Shown here in pieces: positions 31,337 through 38,457 of a DNA stretch of 38,457 bases (its first letter is position 1; each line of letters starts with the position of its first letter). The stretch is from NCBI GenBank assembly GCA_030840545.1, contig JAVEEH010000146.1, positions 1-38,457 on the forward strand, written 5' to 3'. A program made the translations under genes and the position numbers. The stretch comes from Frankiaceae bacterium (lineage in GTDB: Bacteria; Actinomycetota; Actinomycetes; JAFAQI01). The notes beneath the pieces are model-generated. The model was not told the origin of the DNA. It did no database searches and worked only from the letters and a program-made list of their open reading frames with translations.

Positions 31337-32262
31337 CGACGCAGGCCAGGTCGCTGCCGATCCCGGACGGTCTCGACGGGCTGCGGCTCGACGTCGCCGT
31401 GGCTCGCCTCTTCGGCCTGTCCCGCACTGCAGCGGCGGACCTCCTCGAAGCCGGCTCGGTCACGCTCGACGGGCGCGACGGCCGCAAGTCCGACCGGGTC
31501 ACCAGCGGCGCCTGGATAGAGGTCGCCCTGCCGGTGACGGCCGACGCGGCGCCGCCGCCGGAGCCGGTGCCGGGCCTGCGAATCGTGTTCGAGGACAACG
31601 ACCTGGTCGTCGTCGACAAGCCGGTGGGGGTCGCGGCTCATCCGAGTCCCGGCTGGACCGGCCCGACCGTGATCGGGGGGCTCGCTGCCGCCGGCCACCG
31701 GGTCGCCCTCTCGGGTGCTGCCGAGCGGCAGGGGATCGTCCACCGACTCGACGTCGGCACCACCGGGTTGATGGTCGTCGCGAAGAGCGAACGCGCCTAC
31801 TCGGTCCTGAAGGACGCCTTCCGCGACCGTGCCGTCGACAAGCTCTACGCCGCGCTGGTGCAGGGCCATCCGGATCCCTCCCGGGGCACCATCGACGCGC
31901 CCATCGACCGCCACCCGACCCACGACTACAAGTGGGCGGTCGTGGCAGGTGGCAAGCCGAGCGTCACCCACTACGAGACGGTCGAGGCATTCCGCGCTGC
32001 GTCGCTGCTGCATGTCCGGCTCGAGACCGGGCGGACGCATCAGATCCGGGTGCACATGTCCGCGATCCGTCACCCCTGCGTCGGTGACCTCACCTACGGC
32101 GCCGACCCCACGCTGGCCAGCCGGCTCGGGCTGCAGCGCCAGTGGTTGCACGCTCATCGTCTCGCTTTCGACCACCCCGTCGACGGCCATCGTGTCGAGT
32201 TCGAGAGCCCACCGGCCACCGACCTGCAGGCCGCGCTCGACACACTGGCGGCCGAGTCGTGA
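31333..32262 (+). CDS. RluA/RluD-family 23S rRNA pseudouridine synthase
   Basis: Isomerises uridine to pseudouridine in 23S rRNA; 309 aa. An N-terminal S4 RNA-binding domain (RLDVAVARLFGLSRTAAADL) is followed by the catalytic domain: VVDKPVGVAAHPS, GIVHRLDVGTTGLMVVAKS with catalytic Asp140, and LETGRTHQIRVHMSAIRHP. The position next to lspA is the standard one for RluD-type genes. GTG start overlaps lspA by four bases, and the stop overlaps the next gene by four. Confidence 0.94.
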   Translation: MTTQARSLPIPDGLDGLRLDVAVARLFGLSRTAAADLLEAGSVTLDGRDGRKSDRVTSGAWIEVALPVTADAAPPPEPVPGLRIVFEDNDLVVVDKPVGVAAHPSPGWTGPTVIGGLAAAGHRVALSGAAERQGIVHRLDVGTTGLMVVAKSERAYSVLKDAFRDRAVDKLYAALVQGHPDPSRGTIDAPIDRHPTHDYKWAVVAGGKPSVTHYETVEAFRAASLLHVRLETGRTHQIRVHMSAIRHPCVGDLTYGADPTLASRLGLQRQWLHAHRLAFDHPVDGHRVEFESPPATDLQAALDTLAAES

Positions 32263-33149
32263 CGGGTCGGCTCCGCGAGCTCGACGACGCGTGGGTGCCG
32301 ACCGCGGCGGGGCGGCTGCGCGGTCTGCTCGCGCAGGTGCGCCGGGCCGCCGGCCCCGGCAACACCTTCGGCCGGACCGTGACCCGTGTCGTCCACGACG
32401 AACCGGCGCTTGCCGGGTCGGTCGCCGCGGTGCTGCTCGCCGGCGTGCTCATCGCCAGCGTGGGGGAGAGCGCGGTCGAGCAACCGGGTGGCCGCAACGC
32501 CGGTGTCGTGCTCCCCACCACGCCGCCGGCACTCGTCGCGACGATCGGCCCCGCGCCCGGAGCATCCGTGGCGACCTACCTCACCCGGGCCGGCTATGAC
32601 CTCCGGCACTACGGCGAGATCGCAGCCGGCCGACCTACCTACGCCGTGGTCGATCTGCGGCGTTACGCGAGCGTGGCCGAGGCGACGACGACGTTCGACG
32701 GTGCCACGGTGGTGCGTGCCTACGTGCGGGTCCCGTCGCGCCTGCCCACTGAGGTGCGCAGCGTCCCGGTCAACGGGTTGCAAGACCTCAGCGGCGGCAT
32801 CACGAAGGCCGCCCAGGTCGCCGCCGCGACCGCCAAGAGCTATGGCGCGCTGCTCGCGACCTTTCACCCGCAGTCACATGCCGACCGGGTGACCCGGGCC
32901 CGCTATGCCCTGCAGCGGCGGGCGGCCCGGCTGGAGGCGGCCCGGCTGGCCCGGCCGGCGACGTGCCGGTGCATCTTCGCCGTCGTCGTGCTGGCCGACA
33001 TCCAACGGCTGGCGGCGCTGTCCCGGATCGCCGCCGTACGCGTCGTCGACCCCGCCTCACCCGTGATTCCCATCGCCGGGCTCACGGTGCGCCCGCTGCT
33101 GCCGGAGGCGACAACGGCCGTCCCCCGGACCGGCCTGCTCGGTGGGTGA
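32259..33149 (+). CDS. Single-pass membrane protein of unknown function
   Basis: 296 aa, not recognised. A cytoplasmic N-terminal region of about 45 residues is followed by a hydrophobic segment (LAGSVAAVLLAGVLIASV, about 49-66) and then a long extracytoplasmic part. That part includes YLTRAGYDLRHYGEIAAG, repeated Val/Arg-rich strands and a CRC pair in ARPATCRCIFAVVVL. No catalytic motif is visible. It is firmly inside an operon: GTG start overlaps the pseudouridine synthase stop by four bases, and the MFS gene overlaps its end by eight. Codon usage is normal for the genome. Confidence 0.75.
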   Translation: MTGRLRELDDAWVPTAAGRLRGLLAQVRRAAGPGNTFGRTVTRVVHDEPALAGSVAAVLLAGVLIASVGESAVEQPGGRNAGVVLPTTPPALVATIGPAPGASVATYLTRAGYDLRHYGEIAAGRPTYAVVDLRRYASVAEATTTFDGATVVRAYVRVPSRLPTEVRSVPVNGLQDLSGGITKAAQVAAATAKSYGALLATFHPQSHADRVTRARYALQRRAARLEAARLARPATCRCIFAVVVLADIQRLAALSRIAAVRVVDPASPVIPIAGLTVRPLLPEATTAVPRTGLLGG

Positions 33150-34737
33150 CCCCGCCGGCGTCGTGTCGACCGGGGGCCGGCGCGCGGCGACCATCGCGAC
33201 CTATGCCGTGCTGGCGTTGTCGATGGCCGACAACACGACGGTCGGGGTCGCCGTTCCCAAGGTGCGCGACTCCTTCCACCTCGGGGTCACTTCGCTGCAG
33301 TGGGTGGTCGCCGGTTACATCGTGGCTTTCGCCGGACTGCTGTTCACCGGCGGTGTCGTCGGCGACCGCTATGGCCGCAAGCGGGCACTTGTCGTCGGCA
33401 TCTCCGTGTTCGGGGCCGGCGCGGTCGTCGCTGCGACCGCCGTCGACTGGCGGATGCTCGTCGCCGGCCGGGTCGTGCAGGGCGTCGGGGCGGCGTGCTC
33501 GGAGCCCGGCACCTTGTCGCTGCTGCGTCAGCTGCACCCGGACGAACGGCAGCGGATGCGGGTGTTCGGCGGTTGGGCCGCCGCGTCGGGTCTTGCCCTC
33601 GCCGCCGGCCCGGTGGTCGCCGGCTTGCTCATCGAGATCGGCGGGTGGCGGGCGGTGTTCGTCGCCGAGGCGCTGGCGGCCGCGGCTGCAGCGGTTGTCG
33701 GCGCGGCGTTGCTCCCGGAGAGCTCCGACCCGCCCCGCGGGCGAGCCGACCTGCGCGGTCAGGTGTTCGCGGCGCTGACCCTCGCCGCCACGACCTACGC
33801 GTTGATCGACGGTCAGGACCGCGGGTTCGCGGCGCCGAGGGTCCTGCTCGCCTGGGGTGTCGCGGCCGCGGCGGTCCTTGCGTTCGTCCGGGTCGAGCGC
33901 CGTCAGGACGAGCCGGTGATCGACCTGCGGCTGCTGCGTGACCGCAACGCCGCCGCTGGGCTGCTCGCCGCCGCGACGTCGACGTTCGCGTTGTTCTCCG
34001 TGCTGCTCCTCGTCAGCCTCGACCTGGAGATCGTCGGCAGCTTCTCCGGCCTGCGCACCGCGGCGGTGTTCGCGCCGATGACCGCAGCGATGGTCGTGGC
34101 CGGGCCGCTCGGTGGCCGGTGGGTCGCGCGGCACGGGCCGGCGCCACCCCTCGTGAGCGGCCTGCTCCTGGCGGCGGTGTCCTGTGCCGGTCTCGATGCG
34201 GTGCTCCGGCGTCCCGTCCCGTTGGTCCCGACCATCGTCACGCTCACCGCCATGGGTCTCGGGTTCGGGCTGGTCGTCGCGCCGATGGTGGGCACGGTGC
34301 TCGCCCGGGTGCCGGCGCGCCGGTCCGGGATGGGGGCCGCCGCGGTGACCGCCGCGCGGGAGGTGGGCGGGGTCGTCGGCGTGGCCGTGCTCGGCGCGAT
34401 CGTCAACGGCCTGCTGTTCGCCAACCTGACCCGCCGGCTGGGCGACCTCGGCATCCCGGTGTCCTACCGCAAGATCGTGGTCGACGCCGTGCGCGGCGGC
34501 GTCCCCCTGCCGAAGCAACCGCCACCGCACGGGTCGTTTCTCGAGCGCTATCTCGCGGCGATCAAGCAGTCCGTGATCGACAAGACCGTCGACGCCGGCA
34601 AGGCGGCCTACGTCGACAGCCTCCGGACCGCCCTGCTGGTCGCGGTCGGGGTCCTCCTGAGCGGAGCGGTGGGGGTCGCCCTCCTCCTGCGACACACCGA
34701 GCGCGACACGCCGACCGCCGTCGGTGCGAGATGTTAG
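33142..34737 (+). CDS. MFS drug/solute transporter, DHA2 (EmrB/QacA) type
   Basis: Proton-driven exporter of 531 aa with about 14 hydrophobic segments. DNTTVGVAVPKVRDSFHLG with LQWVVAGYIVAFAGLL is the DHA2 start, GDRYGRKRALVVG the motif A loop, RVVQGVGAACSEPGTLSLL and AASGLALAAGPVVAGLL motif C. A long insertion near residues 440-490 (PVSYRKIVVDAVRGG to VDAGKAAYVDS) between the last two membrane segments is usual for this family. Substrate is unknown. GTG start overlaps the preceding gene by eight bases. Confidence 0.9.
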   Translation: MGDPAGVVSTGGRRAATIATYAVLALSMADNTTVGVAVPKVRDSFHLGVTSLQWVVAGYIVAFAGLLFTGGVVGDRYGRKRALVVGISVFGAGAVVAATAVDWRMLVAGRVVQGVGAACSEPGTLSLLRQLHPDERQRMRVFGGWAAASGLALAAGPVVAGLLIEIGGWRAVFVAEALAAAAAAVVGAALLPESSDPPRGRADLRGQVFAALTLAATTYALIDGQDRGFAAPRVLLAWGVAAAAVLAFVRVERRQDEPVIDLRLLRDRNAAAGLLAAATSTFALFSVLLLVSLDLEIVGSFSGLRTAAVFAPMTAAMVVAGPLGGRWVARHGPAPPLVSGLLLAAVSCAGLDAVLRRPVPLVPTIVTLTAMGLGFGLVVAPMVGTVLARVPARRSGMGAAAVTAAREVGGVVGVAVLGAIVNGLLFANLTRRLGDLGIPVSYRKIVVDAVRGGVPLPKQPPPHGSFLERYLAAIKQSVIDKTVDAGKAAYVDSLRTALLVAVGVLLSGAVGVALLLRHTERDTPTAVGARC

Positions 34738-34804
34738 ACAGGACGGGTACGTCGGCCGCCTTCCCCCGTGCCGAAACACTGCACCGTCGGCGCTGGAGAT
34801 CCCC

Positions 34805-37800
34805 TTGACGAGCGACTCGTTCGTGCACCTGCACGTGCACACCGAGTACTCCATGCTCGACGGCGCCGCCCGGCTGAAGGACCTGTTCAAAGAGACCGCG
34901 CGGATGGGGATGCCCGCGCTGGCGATGACCGACCACGGCAACGTGTTCGGCGCCTACGAGTTCTGGAAGCAGGCGACCGAGGCGGGCGTCAACCCGCTCG
35001 TCGGGTGCGAGCTCTACGTGACACCGGGGACGCACCGGTCCGACCGCACCCGCGTCCGCTGGGCGGAGGGCGGCGAGGACGACGTCTCCGGCGGCGGCGC
35101 TTTCACGCACATGACGGTTCTGGCCGAGACCACCGAGGGCATGCACAACCTGTTCCGGATGTCCTCGCTCGCGAGCCTCGAGGGCTACTTCTACAAGCCG
35201 CGGGTCGACCGGGAGCTGTTGTCGACCTATGCGACCGGGCTGATCGCGACGACCGGATGTCCGTCGGGAGAGATCCAGACCCGGCTGCGGATGGGCGACT
35301 ACGACGGCGCCAAGCGGGTCGCCGGTGAGCTGCAGGAGATCTTCGGCCGCGACAGCTTCTTCTGCGAGCTGATGGACCACGGGCTCGACATCGAGCGCCG
35401 GGTGCATCAAGGGCTCAAGCAGCTCGCAGCGGAACTGGCGATCCCGCTCGTCGCAACCAACGACCTGCACTACACCTACGCCGACGACGCCGACGCCCAT
35501 GAGGTGCTGCTGTGCGTGCAGTCCGGCAAGACGATGGCCGACCCCAACCGCTTCCGCTTCGATGCCCGCGACTTCTATCTCAAGTCACCGGAGGAGATGC
35601 GCCGGCTGTGGCGTGAGCTGCCCGAGGCGTGCGACAACACGTTGCTCATCGCCGAGCGGTGCCACGTCGAGTTCGCCACCCGCGACCTGCTCCCGCAGTT
35701 CCCGGTGCCTGCCGGTGAGACCGAGGACTCGTGGCTGCGCACGGAGGTCGTTCGCGGGCTTGCTCGGCGCTTCCCGGGCGGGGTGCCGGACGACCGGCGG
35801 GCACAGGCCGACTACGAGCTCGGCGTCATGGTGCAGATGGGGTTCCCCGGCTACTTCCTCGTCGTCGCCGACCTGTGCCGGCACGCCCGGGAGAGCGGCA
35901 TCCGGGTGGGGCCTGGTCGCGGCTCGGCCGCGGGGTCGATGGTCGCCTACGCGCTCGGCATCACCGAGCTCGACCCGATCGAGCACAAGCTGGTCTTCGA
36001 ACGGTTCCTCAACCCCGAGCGCATCTCGATGCCCGACATCGACCTCGACTTCGACGAGCGCCGCCGCGGCGACATGATCCGCTATGCGACCGAGCGCTAC
36101 GGCGAGGACCGCGTCTCGCAGATCATCACCTACGGCACGATCAAGGCGAAGCAGGCCGTCAAGGACTCCGCGCGGGTGCTGGGTCACCCGTTCGCGATGG
36201 GTGACCGCATCACCAAGGTGATGCCACCGCCGGTGATGGGCAAGGACATGCCGTTGTCGGCGATCTTCGACGACAAGGACTCCCGCTACAAGGAAGCCGG
36301 CGAGTTCCGCCAGCTCTACGAGACCGACCCCGACGTGCGCAAGGTCGTCGACACGGCGCGCGGGCTCGAGGGGCTCAAGCGTCAGTGGGGCGTGCACGCA
36401 GCAGGCGTCATCTTGTCGCGCGAGCCGTTGCTCGACGTCGTACCCATCATGCGGCGTGAGCTGGACGGTGCGGTCATCACGCAGTTCGACATGGGGGCGT
36501 GTGAGTCCCTCGGTCTGCTCAAGATGGATTTCCTGGGGTTGCGCAACCTCACGGTGCTCGACGACTGCCTGCAGAACATCGAGGCCAACCGGGGTGAGCA
36601 GGTCGTCCTCGAGACACTGACTCTCGACGACCGGCCGACCTACGAGCTGTTGGGCCGGGGCGACTCGCTCGGTGTGTTCCAGCTCGACGGCGGCCCGATG
36701 CGTTCACTGATCCGGCAGATGCGCCCGGACAACTTCGAGGACATCTCCGCGCTCATCGCGCTCTACCGTCCCGGCCCGATGGGCGTCGGCGCGCACATCC
36801 AGTACGTCGAGCGCAAGCACGGCCGGCAGCGAATCGACCCGATCCACCCCGAGCTCGAAGAGCCGCTCAAGGAGATTCTCGACGACACCTATGGCGTGAT
36901 CGTCTACCAGGAGCAGGTCATGGCGGCCGCGCAGAAGGTCGCCGGCTACACGATGGGCCAGGCCGACCTGTTGCGGCGGGCGATGGGCAAGAAGAAGAAG
37001 GAGATCCTCGACAAGGAGTACATCCCCTTCGCCGCCGGCATGCGCGAACGTGGCTACGGCGACGCGGCCATCGCCAAGCTCTGGGAAGTGCTGGTCCCCT
37101 TCGCCGACTACGCGTTCAACAAGGCCCACTCGGCCGGCTACGGCCTCGTCTCCTACTGGACGGCCTACTTCAAGGCCAACTACCCGGCCGAATACATGGC
37201 GGCGCTGCTCACGTCGACCCGCGACGACAAGGACAAGTCCGCGCTCTATTTGCATGAGTGCCGCCGGATGGGCATCAAGGTGCTGCCGCCCGACGTCAAC
37301 TCCTCCGACGCCAACTTCACCCCGGTCGGCACCGACATCCGCTTCGGTCTCACCGCGATCCGCAACGTCGGCGACAACGTCGTCGGATCGATCATCGCCA
37401 CCCGCCGGTCTGCAGGGATGTACGCCGACTTCCCGGACTTCCTCAGGAAGGTCGAGCCGGTCGCCTGCAACAAGAAGGTCATCGAGTCGCTCATCAAGGC
37501 CGGCGCGTTCGACTCGTTGGGCCACACCCGCCAAGGACTCCTGCGTGTGCACGCCGACGCCGTCGATGCGTGCATGGACACCAAACGCAACGAGGCGATC
37601 GGGCAGTTTGATCTGTTCGGCACCGGCGACGAGGAGGCCGAGTCGCCGGGCTTCGGGCTCGACCTCGTCATCCCGTTGGGGGAGTGGGAGAAGCAGACGC
37701 TGCTCGCCTACGAGCGCGAGATGCTCGGGCTCTATGTGTCCGACCACCCGTTGTTCGGCATCGAGCACGTCCTCGCCGCAGCGGTCGACTGCTCCGTCTC

Positions 37801-38317
37801 GGCGCTGACCGGCGAGGAGAAGGCCGACGGGGCGATCGTGACCATCGGCGGCATCTTGTCCACGCTGACGCGCAAGGTCACCAAGACCGGCAACGCGTGG
37901 GCGCTGGCCACCCTCGAAGACCTCGAAGGTGCGATCGAGGTCATGTTCTTCCCCGCGGCCTACCAGCTGTGCGGCATCCATCTGGTCGAGGACGCGGTCC
38001 TGCTGGTCCGCGGCCGGCTCGACAAGCACGAGGACGTCCCGCGACTCATCGCGATGGACGTCATGGTGCCCGATGTGTCGGTGCAGCCCCGTGGGCCGGT
38101 CACGATCACGTTGCCGGCGCCGCGCTGCACGCCGATCGTCGTCGAACGCCTCAAGGATGTGCTGTCGACACATCCCGGCACCACCGAGGTCCGGCTGCAG
38201 GTCTCCGCCGGGCAGAAGGTCACGGTGCTGCGTCTCGGTGACGCGTTCCGGGTGACGCCGACCAACGGTCTGATGGCCGATCTCAAGGCGCTCCTCGGAC
38301 CCGCCGCCATCAGCTGA
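34805..38317 (+). CDS. dnaE: DNA polymerase III alpha subunit DnaE (DnaE1 type)
   Basis: Main replicative polymerase; 1170 aa. The PHP domain begins at once, FVHLHVHTEYSMLDGAARLK (His8, His10, His12), with TDHGNVFGAYEF; intact metal ligands suggest a working proofreading exonuclease, as in mycobacterial DnaE1. The palm has MPDIDLDFDERRRGD with Asp411 and Asp413. Then the HhH domain, the beta-clamp motif QFDLF at 934-938, and an OB fold (IVTIGGILSTLTRKVTKTG). Start: TTG 34805, with GGAG (34795-34798) 6 bases upstream and family similarity from the next residues; the frame extends upstream to 34724 but that part overlaps the MFS gene and has no similarity. The 67-base gap before it shows no clear promoter. 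Confidence 0.96.
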   Translation: MTSDSFVHLHVHTEYSMLDGAARLKDLFKETARMGMPALAMTDHGNVFGAYEFWKQATEAGVNPLVGCELYVTPGTHRSDRTRVRWAEGGEDDVSGGGAFTHMTVLAETTEGMHNLFRMSSLASLEGYFYKPRVDRELLSTYATGLIATTGCPSGEIQTRLRMGDYDGAKRVAGELQEIFGRDSFFCELMDHGLDIERRVHQGLKQLAAELAIPLVATNDLHYTYADDADAHEVLLCVQSGKTMADPNRFRFDARDFYLKSPEEMRRLWRELPEACDNTLLIAERCHVEFATRDLLPQFPVPAGETEDSWLRTEVVRGLARRFPGGVPDDRRAQADYELGVMVQMGFPGYFLVVADLCRHARESGIRVGPGRGSAAGSMVAYALGITELDPIEHKLVFERFLNPERISMPDIDLDFDERRRGDMIRYATERYGEDRVSQIITYGTIKAKQAVKDSARVLGHPFAMGDRITKVMPPPVMGKDMPLSAIFDDKDSRYKEAGEFRQLYETDPDVRKVVDTARGLEGLKRQWGVHAAGVILSREPLLDVVPIMRRELDGAVITQFDMGACESLGLLKMDFLGLRNLTVLDDCLQNIEANRGEQVVLETLTLDDRPTYELLGRGDSLGVFQLDGGPMRSLIRQMRPDNFEDISALIALYRPGPMGVGAHIQYVERKHGRQRIDPIHPELEEPLKEILDDTYGVIVYQEQVMAAAQKVAGYTMGQADLLRRAMGKKKKEILDKEYIPFAAGMRERGYGDAAIAKLWEVLVPFADYAFNKAHSAGYGLVSYWTAYFKANYPAEYMAALLTSTRDDKDKSALYLHECRRMGIKVLPPDVNSSDANFTPVGTDIRFGLTAIRNVGDNVVGSIIATRRSAGMYADFPDFLRKVEPVACNKKVIESLIKAGAFDSLGHTRQGLLRVHADAVDACMDTKRNEAIGQFDLFGTGDEEAESPGFGLDLVIPLGEWEKQTLLAYEREMLGLYVSDHPLFGIEHVLAAAVDCSVSALTGEEKADGAIVTIGGILSTLTRKVTKTGNAWALATLEDLEGAIEVMFFPAAYQLCGIHLVEDAVLLVRGRLDKHEDVPRLIAMDVMVPDVSVQPRGPVTITLPAPRCTPIVVERLKDVLSTHPGTTEVRLQVSAGQKVTVLRLGDAFRVTPTNGLMADLKALLGPAAIS

Positions 38318-38332
38318 CCGAGCGAACTGCAC

Positions 38333-38403
38333 CACTTCGAAGGGCTCCCGACCACGACACGCCGTCGGTGCACCCCAAAGTTGGTCGGGCGCCCTCCGAA
38401 GTG
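38333..38403 (+). repeat. Large imperfect inverted repeat after dnaE (terminator-like)
   Basis: Left arm 38333-38354 starts CACTTCG and ends CCCGACCA; right arm 38382-38403 starts TGGTCGGG and ends CGAAGTG. The 22-base arms match at 20 of 22 positions, with a 27-base loop. It starts 16 bases after the dnaE stop. No T-run follows. It may be a T-less terminator of dnaE or a dispersed palindromic element. The remaining 54 bases to the window end show no gene. Confidence 0.6.
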
Positions 38404-38457
38404 CGGCGATCGGCGCGGCGAGCAACGGATGCCGACGCTGCTGCTGGCACCGTGATG

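Noticed and set aside
1..38457. tRNA or rRNA genes
   Set aside because: No cloverleaf or rRNA-like conserved stretch was found in the intergenic gaps on either strand by reading.

Overview
The window is one stretch of a very GC-rich actinobacterial chromosome, tightly packed and with many GTG starts. The lineage call rests on several points: a division and cell wall (dcw) cluster without ftsA, in the actinobacterial order; SepF, YggT and a Wag31-type DivIVA downstream of ftsZ; the FtsZ C-terminal tail DELDVPDFLK; a type 2 IleRS behind a translational-type T-box; and histone H1-like Lys/Ala-rich proteins. MurE carries the DNPR motif, which points to a meso-diaminopimelate peptidoglycan. The genus cannot be fixed from the sequence.

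Layout. (1) 1-1724, minus strand: a MoxR AAA+ ATPase followed by a DUF58 protein that runs off the left edge. (2) 1900-17811, plus strand: mraZ promoter with three MraZ boxes, mraZ, a possible 12-codon leader ORF, rsmH, ftsL-like, ftsI, murE, murF, mraY, murD, ftsW, murG, then two sugar-nucleotide genes that are not usual dcw members (a CBS-domain nucleotidyltransferase resembling PtmE and a LegB-like 4,6-dehydratase), then murC and ftsQ. Most junctions are 4-base stop/start overlaps. (3) 17812-22257: a promoter and inverted-repeat region, then ftsZ, pgeF, yggS, sepF, yggT and divIVA. (4) 22373-22996: a two-TM membrane protein with an H1-like tail. (5) 22998-25924, minus strand: an ArsR/SRPBCC regulator on an apparently leaderless, palindrome-controlled promoter, a Tat-exported flavin amine oxidase and a small unknown protein. 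(6) 25969-29404, minus strand: ileS with its T-box leader. (7) 29507-38317, plus strand: a TraR/DksA-type zinc-finger protein with a long H1-like domain, lspA, a RluD-type pseudouridine synthase, an unknown single-pass membrane protein, a 14-TM MFS transporter and dnaE. A large imperfect inverted repeat follows dnaE.

Functionally, the core makes UDP-MurNAc-pentapeptide (MurC-F), moves it onto lipid (MraY, MurG), polymerises and crosslinks it at the septum (FtsW, FtsI, with FtsL and FtsQ), and builds the Z ring and polar growth machinery (FtsZ, SepF, DivIVA). The most unusual element is the two-gene sugar-nucleotide cassette between murG and murC. It suggests that the supply of an activated 6-deoxy amino-sugar (legionaminic acid or bacillosamine type) is expressed together with peptidoglycan synthesis. 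Other points of interest are the swapped GXHH signature in IleRS, two independent H1-like basic proteins, and several readable control elements (MraZ boxes, T-box, ArsR operator, ftsZ inverted repeat).
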